NCBI GenBank assembly: GCA_900768625.1
Contig: CAAGDO010000240.1
Coordinates: 1-31,344 of the forward strand
DNA length: 31,344 nt
Direction of reading: 5' to 3'
From: Bacteroidaceae bacterium
GTDB lineage: Bacteria; Bacteroidota; Bacteroidia; Bacteroidales; Bacteroidaceae
The notes under the pieces are model-generated. The model worked only from the letters and a program-made list of their open reading frames with translations, made no database searches and had not been told where the DNA came from. Both the position numbers and the translations under genes were made by a program. This document shows positions 24,304-31,344 of the stretch, in pieces; position 1 is the stretch's first letter; each line of letters starts with the position of its first letter.

Positions 24304-24382
24304 AGTATGTCAATGCGGCACTCGCCGCTAGGGGAACAAACAAAAATCAAATTCATAACTATAACCTTTCAACACCAAACAA

Positions 24383-27300
24383 ATGAACCTATCACATTCT
24401 GTGCAACGTGTTCTGCTGACACTCTGCCTGTTGTGCTCCGCCATCGGCCTCAAGGCTGAAGTGGTGACTCCTCAGGATGGGAAGACCTATCTGATCATCA
24501 GCAAGAAGACGGGTTGCGTGCTGAGCAACAATGATGAGACAGGCGATGATGCCCCCATCTATTGCGTCAACCGCGACGACAAAAGCTACGGCCAGCGTTG
24601 GACACTGGTCGATGCCGGCAATGGAGCATTCGCACTCAAGAACGAACTCTCCGGAAAGGGACTCGATGCTGCCCTCAACGGTAATGGCAAATCACCGTTG
24701 CAGTGGACACTCGACCCCACGAACTACAACCAGCAGTGCACCTTCAAAGCCGTTGAAGGCGAAGAGGGTGTCTACCAGCTGACCTACAGCCTCAAGGGCC
24801 AGACCTACTACCTCGGTCTGAGCTCGTATGACGACAAGACCAAGGTGACCACCGACGAAACCGAAGAGGGCACTTTCTTCACTCTTGAATATGCAGAGCC
24901 CGCTCCCGAGCCTGAAAAGCATGACTGGGAGGACGAAACCGTCTTCGCAGTGGGTAAGGAAACAGGCCATGCAGCCTACATGCCCTACGAATCGACCGAA
25001 GCCCTCCGTGCCGATGTTGCCCGCTACGAACGTCCCTGGCTCGACCCCGTCAGCCAGCGCGTCATGAGCCTCAACGGCATCTGGCAGCTCAAGTGGGTGC
25101 AGAACGTGGAAGACCGTCCGGGCGAAGAGGATTTCTGGGGCGACAATGTCGACGCTTCCAAGTGGGACACCATCAGCGTGCCCTCATGCCTTGAAATGAA
25201 GGGTTACGGCGATCCGCTCTATATCAACGTGGAGTACGCCTTCGACAACAACCCTCCTCTCATCAAGATGAAGAAGGGGCTCTACAACTCCGTTGGTTCC
25301 TATCGACGCGACTTCACCCTGCCTGATGCATGGGATGGCAAGCGCATCTTCCTCCATTTTAATGGTATCTACGGTGGTGCCTACGTATGGGTGAACGGCC
25401 AGAAGGTGGGTTATTCTGAAGGCTCCAACAACGATGCCGAGTTCGACGTGACTCCCTATGTGCGCAAGGGCGTGAACAACGTCAGCGTACAGGTGATCCG
25501 CTGGACCGACGGCAGCTACCTCGAAGGTCAGGACATCTTCCATATGAGCGGTATCTTCCGCGATGTCTACCTCATGGCCACTCCGCAGACCTACGTCCGC
25601 GACCACTACATCACCTCTACGCTCAACGCCACCAAGAAGTACACCGCAGGCGGCATGAGCGTTCAGCTCGCCGTATGCAACAAGGACGGTCAGGCCACCA
25701 GCAAGAAGGTACGTGTACGCCTCTACTCTCCCGAAGGCGAACTCAAGGCCGAAAAGACAGCCGACGTGGACTTCGAAGCTGCAGAAGGTACGACCGAACA
25801 GAAAGTGAAGGTCATCCTCAGCAACCTCACCGACCTCAAGCCTTGGTCAGCGGAAGCGCCTAACCTCTACACCGTGGAGGTTGCCCAGTTCGACGCTGAA
25901 GGCAACGAAGAAGAGGCTTTCGCAACCAAATACGGTTTCCGCACAGTGGAAATCAAGAACAGCCTCGTCTATATCAACGGAAAGCGCATCTTCTTCAAGG
26001 GCGTCAACACGCAGGATACGCACCCCGTTCACGGACGTTCCATCGACGTGCCCACCATGCTTCGCGACATCGAATTGATGAAGCAGGCCAATGTCAACAC
26101 CGTCCGCACCAGCCACTATCCCCGTCAGGCCAAGATGAATGCCATGTTCGACCACTTCGGACTCTACGTGATGGACGAGGCCGACGTGGAATGCCACTAC
26201 AACTGGACTACAAGCGGCAAGGGCGGCATCACCTTCAAGGATTCCTGGAAGGCACAGTATGTTGACCGCACCGAGCGCATGGTGCTCCGCGACCGCAACT
26301 TCCCCTCCGTCATCTTCTGGAGCCTCGGTAACGAGAGCAACAACGGTTCGAACTTCGTGGCTACCTACAAGGCCACCCGTCAGCTCGACCCTCGTCCCAT
26401 CCACTACGAAGGCTGCACCAATGCCGGACAGAACAACACGACCGACATCTGGAGCAAGATGTATCCCTCGCTTAACGAAGTGGACTATGCGGCCAATGCC
26501 AACTGGGCCCAGCAGCCCTACTTCATGTGTGAGTACGCTCACGCCATGGGTAACAGTGTGGGTAACCTCAAGCAGTACTGGGACATCATCGAATCGAGCG
26601 TCTACGGTATCGGCGGTTGCATCTGGGACTGGGTTGACCAGTCAGTCTATGCTTACGACGACATCAAGGCCGGACGCTACACCGAGAACGGCTTCAACAA
26701 GTACCGCACCGGTTACGACTGGCCGCAGGCTCCCCATCAGGGCAACTTCGTCAACAACGGTATCATCGGTGCCGACCGTTCTTGGTCATCCAAGCTCACG
26801 GAAGTGAAGAAGGTCTATCAGTATGTGAAGTTCAACAGCTTCGATGCTGACAAGGGCGAACTCAAGTTGACCAATGCCTACAACTTCACCGACCTCAAGG
26901 GCTACACGCTCCGCTATACGGTACTCGTCAACGGTAAGGAAGAAGAAACCGGCACACAGGTGCTCGCTTCCATCCTTCCGGGTGCCTCTGCCACTCTCCC
27001 CATCGCACTCAAGGGCAACTACGAGAACACCGATGAGGTGATGCTCAACGCCGAAGTGCTCCGCACGGATTCCACGGAATATTCCGCAGCGCTCTACCCC
27101 GTTGCTGCAGAACAGTTCACCATCCAGCAGCGAAACAACACCCTTCCCGCCTACAAGGCATCTACCGATGAGACCTTGACCTACAGAGCTTCAGGTTCAT
27201 CAAGAATCTTCTCCAACGACAACATCACCATCCAGTTTGCCAGCAACGGTAAGGTGGAGAAATGGCAGATGAAGGGTGTCGACGTGATCAAGGAACAGGG

Positions 27301-28285
27301 TGGTCCCGACTACGAGAACTACCGCTGGATTGAAAACGATGCTCCTTACGGCAACGACCCCAGCTACTCCGCCAGCAACGGCATGAACACATACAATTGC
27401 AAGTTCTCCATCGCTTCCGACAAGAAGACGGCCACGGTCACCACGACGGCCAAGGGACGCAACTGCAACTACGTGTTCACCTACACGATCAACGCCACTG
27501 GCGTGGTTGACCTTCAGGCGAACTATACGGCCAACATCAACAACCTCCGCCGCATCGGTATGCAGATGCAGATGGCAGGTGATCTCTCCAACGTGAAGTA
27601 CTATGCCCGCGGTCCTTGGGCCAACTACATCGACCGCTGCACGGGTTCATTCTTCGGCGAATACACGTCTACGGTTTGGGACATGAACGAATACTACCTC
27701 CGTCCGCAGACCATGGGTAACCGTCAGGATCTGCGCTACGTTGAATTCACCAACCCCGAAACGGGTAAGGGTGTTCGCGTTGACACGGAAGGTGAAGTGG
27801 CATTCAGCTCACTCTACTGGAGCGACGAACAGCTCAAGGCCAAGATGCACAACTGGGAACTCACCGTACCTGAAACGACGGCCGACCGCACCATCTACGC
27901 CCACTTCGACTATCGTCAGAAGGGTATCGGTAACGGAAGCTGCGGCCCGGGCACCATTTCGGAATATGAACTTCCCTCATCTGGCACCTACAGCTACAAG
28001 CTCCGCTTCTCCCCGATTGACCCATCCAGCACGGGCATCCGTCCCGTTGATGCCGCTTCTGAGCTTCGCGTCCGCACAAACGCTTCAACCGCTACGGTTG
28101 AGGGCAACGTGGAAGCCGGCACCGTGCTTTCTGTCATCGACCTCGGCGGTTCTGTGGTAGCTTCCACAACTGTTCAGGCTCAGACCAACGCGGCCAGCGT
28201 TTCCATCGAAGCACTGCCCCACGGTTCCTACCTGCTGCGCATCGCCACTCCCAACGGACAGCGTACGCACAAGTTCGTGAAGTAA
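24383..28285 (+). CDS. Secreted GH2 beta-galactosidase with N-terminal lectin-like domain
   Basis: This GH2 enzyme should remove terminal beta-galactose. The 1300-residue product has a signal peptide (MNLSHSVQRVLLTLCLLCSA, ending LKA). Residues about 30-165 are a ricin-like domain related to the protein encoded at 22409. The LacZ-like core follows: sugar-binding jelly roll (about 210-400, RPWLDPVSQRVMSLNGIWQL), an Ig-like linker, and the barrel with RTSHYPRQ (R575), acid/base E651 in SLGNESN and nucleophile E717 in MCEYAHAMGNS. A C-terminal Bgal_small-like sandwich (about 945-1215) contains YYARGPWANYIDR. The last 80 residues end LPHGSYLLRIATPNGQRTHK plus FVK, a T9SS type A-like tail. It is monocistronic and ends before a strong terminator. 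Confidence 0.95.
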   Translation: MNLSHSVQRVLLTLCLLCSAIGLKAEVVTPQDGKTYLIISKKTGCVLSNNDETGDDAPIYCVNRDDKSYGQRWTLVDAGNGAFALKNELSGKGLDAALNGNGKSPLQWTLDPTNYNQQCTFKAVEGEEGVYQLTYSLKGQTYYLGLSSYDDKTKVTTDETEEGTFFTLEYAEPAPEPEKHDWEDETVFAVGKETGHAAYMPYESTEALRADVARYERPWLDPVSQRVMSLNGIWQLKWVQNVEDRPGEEDFWGDNVDASKWDTISVPSCLEMKGYGDPLYINVEYAFDNNPPLIKMKKGLYNSVGSYRRDFTLPDAWDGKRIFLHFNGIYGGAYVWVNGQKVGYSEGSNNDAEFDVTPYVRKGVNNVSVQVIRWTDGSYLEGQDIFHMSGIFRDVYLMATPQTYVRDHYITSTLNATKKYTAGGMSVQLAVCNKDGQATSKKVRVRLYSPEGELKAEKTADVDFEAAEGTTEQKVKVILSNLTDLKPWSAEAPNLYTVEVAQFDAEGNEEEAFATKYGFRTVEIKNSLVYINGKRIFFKGVNTQDTHPVHGRSIDVPTMLRDIELMKQANVNTVRTSHYPRQAKMNAMFDHFGLYVMDEADVECHYNWTTSGKGGITFKDSWKAQYVDRTERMVLRDRNFPSVIFWSLGNESNNGSNFVATYKATRQLDPRPIHYEGCTNAGQNNTTDIWSKMYPSLNEVDYAANANWAQQPYFMCEYAHAMGNSVGNLKQYWDIIESSVYGIGGCIWDWVDQSVYAYDDIKAGRYTENGFNKYRTGYDWPQAPHQGNFVNNGIIGADRSWSSKLTEVKKVYQYVKFNSFDADKGELKLTNAYNFTDLKGYTLRYTVLVNGKEEETGTQVLASILPGASATLPIALKGNYENTDEVMLNAEVLRTDSTEYSAALYPVAAEQFTIQQRNNTLPAYKASTDETLTYRASGSSRIFSNDNITIQFASNGKVEKWQMKGVDVIKEQGGPDYENYRWIENDAPYGNDPSYSASNGMNTYNCKFSIASDKKTATVTTTAKGRNCNYVFTYTINATGVVDLQANYTANINNLRRIGMQMQMAGDLSNVKYYARGPWANYIDRCTGSFFGEYTSTVWDMNEYYLRPQTMGNRQDLRYVEFTNPETGKGVRVDTEGEVAFSSLYWSDEQLKAKMHNWELTVPETTADRTIYAHFDYRQKGIGNGSCGPGTISEYELPSSGTYSYKLRFSPIDPSSTGIRPVDAASELRVRTNASTATVEGNVEAGTVLSVIDLGGSVVASTTVQAQTNAASVSIEALPHGSYLLRIATPNGQRTHKFVK

Positions 28286-28322
28286 ATCATCCCCACGCTG
28301 CCCTTTGGCAGCTGAAATCCAA

Positions 28323-28368
28323 AAGAGCGCCCCTCCGGCATAATGGAGGGGCGCTCTTCTTTTTTTAT
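28323..28368. terminator. Bidirectional terminator between convergent genes
   Basis: The perfect 14-bp stem AAGAGCGCCCCTCC (28323-28336) and GGAGGGGCGCTCTT (28345-28358) is followed by CTTTTTTTA. AAA precedes it on the other strand, so it can serve both the GH2 gene and the convergent gene at 28399. Confidence 0.92.
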
Positions 28369-28398
28369 AGTCAGACGGAAGGCGAATCCGTCATGCGC

Positions 28399-29880
28399 TT
28401 ATCTGACGATGACCTTCGAAGTGGTCTTTCCTTGCTTGACCACATAGACACCTGCGGGAAGTCCCTTGACCGTTGCCCCTACGCAACGCCCTTGAAGATC
28501 GTAAACACGGGTCGGACCGCTTTGGGCATCCGCTGCGTCACCGGCTTCAGAAATGCCAGTGGAAGCATAGCGCACATAGTCGGAATAGACCACCTTGGAT
28601 TGAGGAACAAAGACGCCATTCTCCGCGTTGTAAACAGATCTCTCGTGCTCAAGAACCGTTCCGTTGGACTGGTCGTAAACGTAGCTGTCGTTGTAGCCCT
28701 GCCTCAGCACTAAGTCTCCGTTCTCCTGCTCCATATAACCATAGGAAATCAGATTGTCATATTCATCATACGAGAAGGAATTGACAGAATATCCCGAAGC
28801 GTCTACAAGTTCCTGAAGAGTCACCTTCCCGTCTGGTCTGACTTGCTTGCCCATGAACCGATACAATTCCTTTTCCTCGTCAATGCTACCATCGCCATCA
28901 AAGTCGTAGTAGAATCTGAGCTCATGGCGTTCACTCAAGTTATCCTCGACCTTACGCTTATAGACATTCATCATCATAGCGTTCCCTCCCAAGGTATCCG
29001 TGACAAAAACCGCCTTGGTGAAACCATGCTCATCATAATCTATATGGAACTTCTGGCCGGAAACTTCACCATCCGTAGGCTGGTTGAATCTGTCCTGGGT
29101 GTAGAGGAAACTGTAGGGAATCAAACTTTGGTCATAGTTCAAAGGCAGCAATATCTGGCCATTGAACTTATGCCACTTGAGGTTCGTAAAAACCGTACCA
29201 TTCTCCACTCCAACCAGAATCGTGGTGGGCTGCCACGTCACTGAATCATATTGAAGAGACAGGAAATGTCCAACGAGACTGTCAGAGGATGTCTTGTCCG
29301 CGTAATACGTATCCTTGACATTCCCCCTCTCGTCACGCTGAATCTCCCACTGGTATCCACGCTCAAAATTCCACTCCTCTTTTTCATTCCGACGCGAATA
29401 GCTCATGTATCCTGTACTAAAATCCTCTTTCACCGTATCAAAAAAGAGAAAGCTTTTCGTAAAAAGGGTGTCGTCCTGCGCAGTGTATTCTTCGCAGCAC
29501 CGTCCCTTTTCGTCATACTTCGAAATCCGGCTGAAACCATTGGAAGTCACCACACTCAACTCCCGGCCATAGTCGTCACGGGTATATGTGGATTCCTCAT
29601 CCATCACCCAACAGCTGTCCGCCCAATGATAGTTTTTCCTGTGGAGGTAGTTCCAGTTGGCAACTGTAGCGGAAGTGTCGCTTGCCAACGCGGGCACGGA
29701 CATTTTCCGCATGACATCCGTTCCAATTGCCTTATCCACACCGAGAGTGGCAGGCATAGCCTTCCCTGCAGGCAAAGAACGCATCGGAAGATTTCGCTTG
29801 ATTGTCGGCACCACTTCCTGCGCCGACAGGCTAAGGGCAGCAACGGCTGCCAATGCACATAAGAAGTAACGTTCTCTCAT
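28399..29880 (-). CDS. Secreted protein of unknown function with T9SS-like tail
   Basis: I do not recognise the family. From the ATG at 29878-29880 the product has 493 residues and a signal peptide (MRERYFLCALAAVAALSLSA, then QE). The body is rich in Tyr/Asp repeats of the kind WKxDEYGR or YDEKGRCCEEY (YD or RHS-like), such as YTRDDYGRELSVVTSNGFSR, ISKYDEKGR and FSYDEYDNLISYGY. A calcium-loop-like motif, DFDGDGSIDEEKE, occurs near residue 350. The C-terminus, RVYDLQGRCVGATVKGLPAG followed by VYVVKQGKTTSKVIVR, is a clear T9SS type A sorting domain. It has a good promoter at 29932-29963 and shares the terminator at 28323. The upstream in-frame start at 29994 would run through that promoter, so it is rejected. 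Confidence 0.8.
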   Translation of the reverse strand: MRERYFLCALAAVAALSLSAQEVVPTIKRNLPMRSLPAGKAMPATLGVDKAIGTDVMRKMSVPALASDTSATVANWNYLHRKNYHWADSCWVMDEESTYTRDDYGRELSVVTSNGFSRISKYDEKGRCCEEYTAQDDTLFTKSFLFFDTVKEDFSTGYMSYSRRNEKEEWNFERGYQWEIQRDERGNVKDTYYADKTSSDSLVGHFLSLQYDSVTWQPTTILVGVENGTVFTNLKWHKFNGQILLPLNYDQSLIPYSFLYTQDRFNQPTDGEVSGQKFHIDYDEHGFTKAVFVTDTLGGNAMMMNVYKRKVEDNLSERHELRFYYDFDGDGSIDEEKELYRFMGKQVRPDGKVTLQELVDASGYSVNSFSYDEYDNLISYGYMEQENGDLVLRQGYNDSYVYDQSNGTVLEHERSVYNAENGVFVPQSKVVYSDYVRYASTGISEAGDAADAQSGPTRVYDLQGRCVGATVKGLPAGVYVVKQGKTTSKVIVR

Positions 29881-29931
29881 AAGCTTTGTGTTTGAATGAT
29901 TTGTATTCTGCGATAATATTCTCTGATTTCG

Positions 29932-29963
29932 CAAATATAGGGCATTTTGTCTGCAATTGCAAA
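29932..29963 (-). promoter_or_regulatory. Promoter of the gene at 28399-29880
   Basis: On the minus strand, TTTG (29960-29963), 20 nt, then TATATTTG (29932-29939): both elements match the Bacteroidota consensus exactly. It lies about 50 nt before the ATG. Confidence 0.85.
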
Positions 29964-30120
29964 TATTCCAAGTCATAATGTCGACTTTTATCAATTATTA
30001 TGACACAGTCTGCAAAAAACAAAGCAAAAACAAGAGAGCATCACCGCCAAAAGAAGCCAAACGATCCATAGGGGCAAGAGAAGCATGGAACACATCAGGA
30101 AGCAGACACCCCAACATACA

Positions 30121-30153
30121 GAAAACGCCCGCCTGGAAAATCCAAGCGGGCGT
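30121..30153 (-). terminator. Terminator of the GH27 gene
   Basis: On the minus strand, the 8-bp stem ACGCCCGC (30146-30153) and GCGGGCGT (30125-30132) is followed by TTTTC. It lies 24 bases beyond the stop codon of the out-of-frame tail at 30177, which supports that tail being the original gene end. Confidence 0.75.
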
Positions 30154-30176
30154 CATGGCTGTCAGCAAAGGATGGT

Positions 30177-30298
30177 TCAATACTTGATTGTCTTCACACC
30201 ATCCTTGATGGAAATGCCTTTGTTGTCATCGTTCACCTTACGGCCGGAAAGATTGTAGCGGGCAGTGTCGCGACAAGCAGCTGATGCGCTGCCCCACC
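30177..30298 (-). pseudogene. Out-of-frame C-terminal tail of the GH27 gene
   Basis: In a different frame from the GH27 body, the minus strand reads SIGWGSASAACRDTARYNLS then GRKVNDDNKGISIKDGVKTI-KY-stop (TGA at 30177-30179). ARYNLSGRKV...GVKTIKY is the usual Bacteroidales T9SS type A-like end. The main frame stops at 30299-30301 just before it, so a single-base indel in the region about 30300-30330 has split body and tail. Confidence 0.75.
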
Positions 30299-31344
30299 CT
30301 ATCGATGTAAGGACCGACGCGCGGTCAAGACATACACCTTCGTTTCGCAAGGCTGCAAAGTGCCTACGTTCAAGGTGTTCCTTATCTTTCTGTTATCCTT
30401 TGACCAGACTTCATGGCAAGCATACTTCGTGTTCGCCTTCAGATAGAGGTCCGTCAGTTGCAAAGCCGGAACATTGACGGAAGAGGTGCCGCGGTTGGTC
30501 ACCGAAACAGCCATACGTCCACCGGTGAGGTCCTTCACGTAGACATCATATCCCGTGGATGAATAGTTCTGCTTACCCGTGGAGAGAGCTTCCATATACT
30601 CTGCCTGCTGACCGAGCGCATCCTGATTGATGGCGAGAATCTCGGTGTTGGTCAGTGTCTCGATATCAGCTTTGGTGATCAGCGGATTCGGCATCTTCGC
30701 GCCACTGTTGGCCTCACCCATAGGCATTTCGCGAAGGTCACAGGTCAGGGACAAGGGGCTGGCAAGCATACACCAGAGGGACATCTGGGTGCGGGCCTGT
30801 GCATCGGTAAGACCCGCAATCTGACCACCGTTCGACTGATGGTTGGCCGTGTTGTTGCTTGGCCCGCCCAGACCGTGAAGACCGATACACATCATATCGA
30901 GGTCATTGAAGCGGTTGACGCCGGCGTACATCCAAAGACGACGAACCTCATCCACACCGGCAATCACGCCCGGACGAGAGTTGTTACCCATCCAGTCCTC
31001 ACGTGCATCACTCGTCGCACGCCAGCTGGAACCACCGGCTTCTGCACCCCAAAGCCAAGGCTGCGTCTTGCCCCATTCGCAGATGTTGAACACGAAGGGA
31101 ATATGGCCGTTGGCCTTACGGGTCTCATTGAGCTTGGCGATGACTTCACCCATCTGGGTGTAGCTCACCTTGGTGTTGGCTTCGCTGTTGCAATAGTCAT
31201 ACTTGAGCATATCGACACCCCAGGAATCAAAGAGGGCAACGTGGGCAGCCTCATAGCCGTAGGAGCCGGGCTGATAGTTCTCGCAGGTCATGGAACCTGC
31301 ATCGCTGTAGATGCCGACCTTCAGCTTGTTGTTGATCTTCCTGA
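30299..31344 (-). CDS. GH27 alpha-galactosidase (partial at window edge, C-terminal frameshift)
   Basis: GH27 enzymes hydrolyse terminal alpha-galactose or alpha-GalNAc with retention. The visible part starts inside the barrel (LKVGIYSDAGSMTCENYQPG) and holds the catalytic nucleophile Asp in LKYDYCN (codon 31196-31198) and the acid/base Asp in SDAREDW (codon 31007-31009), spaced as in the human alpha-galactosidase DIDDSW motif. RFNDLDMMCIG, LWCMLASPLSLTCDLR and EILAINQDALGQQ are further family blocks. A C-terminal beta-sandwich follows (GGRMAVSVTNRGTSSVNVPA). The 5' end lies beyond 31344. The frame stops at 30299 after KVYVLTARRSLHR, losing the sorting tail that continues in another frame down to 30177. 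Confidence 0.9.
   Translation of the reverse strand, partial: RKINNKLKVGIYSDAGSMTCENYQPGSYGYEAAHVALFDSWGVDMLKYDYCNSEANTKVSYTQMGEVIAKLNETRKANGHIPFVFNICEWGKTQPWLWGAEAGGSSWRATSDAREDWMGNNSRPGVIAGVDEVRRLWMYAGVNRFNDLDMMCIGLHGLGGPSNNTANHQSNGGQIAGLTDAQARTQMSLWCMLASPLSLTCDLREMPMGEANSGAKMPNPLITKADIETLTNTEILAINQDALGQQAEYMEALSTGKQNYSSTGYDVYVKDLTGGRMAVSVTNRGTSSVNVPALQLTDLYLKANTKYACHEVWSKDNRKIRNTLNVGTLQPCETKVYVLTARRSLHR

Noticed and set aside
29998..30180. Minus-strand hydrophobic frame of 60 codons
   Set aside because: It overlaps the GH27 terminator and has no promoter or homologous features; its hydrophobic look comes from base composition.

Overview
The window looks like a chromosomal segment of a Bacteroidales bacterium, probably Prevotellaceae-like. 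The evidence is a set of Bacteroidota-type promoters (TTTG or CTTG, 19-20 nt, then TAnnTTTG), a lack of clear Shine-Dalgarno sequences, secreted proteins ending in type IX secretion (T9SS)-like tails, an HU-family protein typical of the phylum, and glycoside hydrolases of families 20, 2 and 27. The genus call is inference; no rRNA gene is present.

Layout. 1-2400 (minus strand): start of the S10 ribosomal cluster, rplC-rplD-rplW-rplB (rplB cut by the window edge), with a near-consensus promoter and a structured leader; rpsJ is not upstream. 2400-3355: a non-coding region with a fully palindromic 188-bp MITE-like element and a GTACG-rich repeat. 3356-3958: HU-like protein with an added helix-turn-helix. 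3959-12867: an accessory island between two inverted 76-bp repeats. It holds a type I restriction-modification locus (hsdM, hsdS, a decayed DUF262 gene, hsdR), an unrecognised 137-aa gene, the tail of an IS200/IS605 tnpB, and an orphan HigA-like antitoxin gene. 12964-18952: lipoprotein gene, dnaX, a SlyD-type prolyl isomerase with a Cys/His-rich tail, aroC, a probable small RNA gene, and an outer-membrane beta-barrel gene. 19461-28285: a secreted glycan-use block: BspA-like leucine-rich repeat protein, GH20 hexosaminidase and a lectin-like protein (one operon), then a 1300-aa GH2 beta-galactosidase with its own lectin-like domain. 28399-31344 (minus strand): a secreted protein of unknown function and a GH27 alpha-galactosidase whose C-terminal tail is separated by a frameshift.

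How it fits together. The GH20, GH2 and GH27 enzymes would remove terminal hexosamine, beta-galactose and alpha-galactose from host or dietary glycans. The LRR and lectin-like proteins could supply adhesion or glycan binding. No SusC/SusD pair is present, so this is not a classical polysaccharide utilisation locus. The restriction island is AT-richer by eye and surrounded by repeats and relics, which suggests horizontal acquisition.

Most worth a second look: the probable sRNA at about 17976-18078, the family of about 190-bp palindromic elements (one inside the GH2 leader), the 76-bp inverted repeats around the restriction island, the DUF262 relic, and the S10 cluster without rpsJ. No tRNA, rRNA or CRISPR array was seen.
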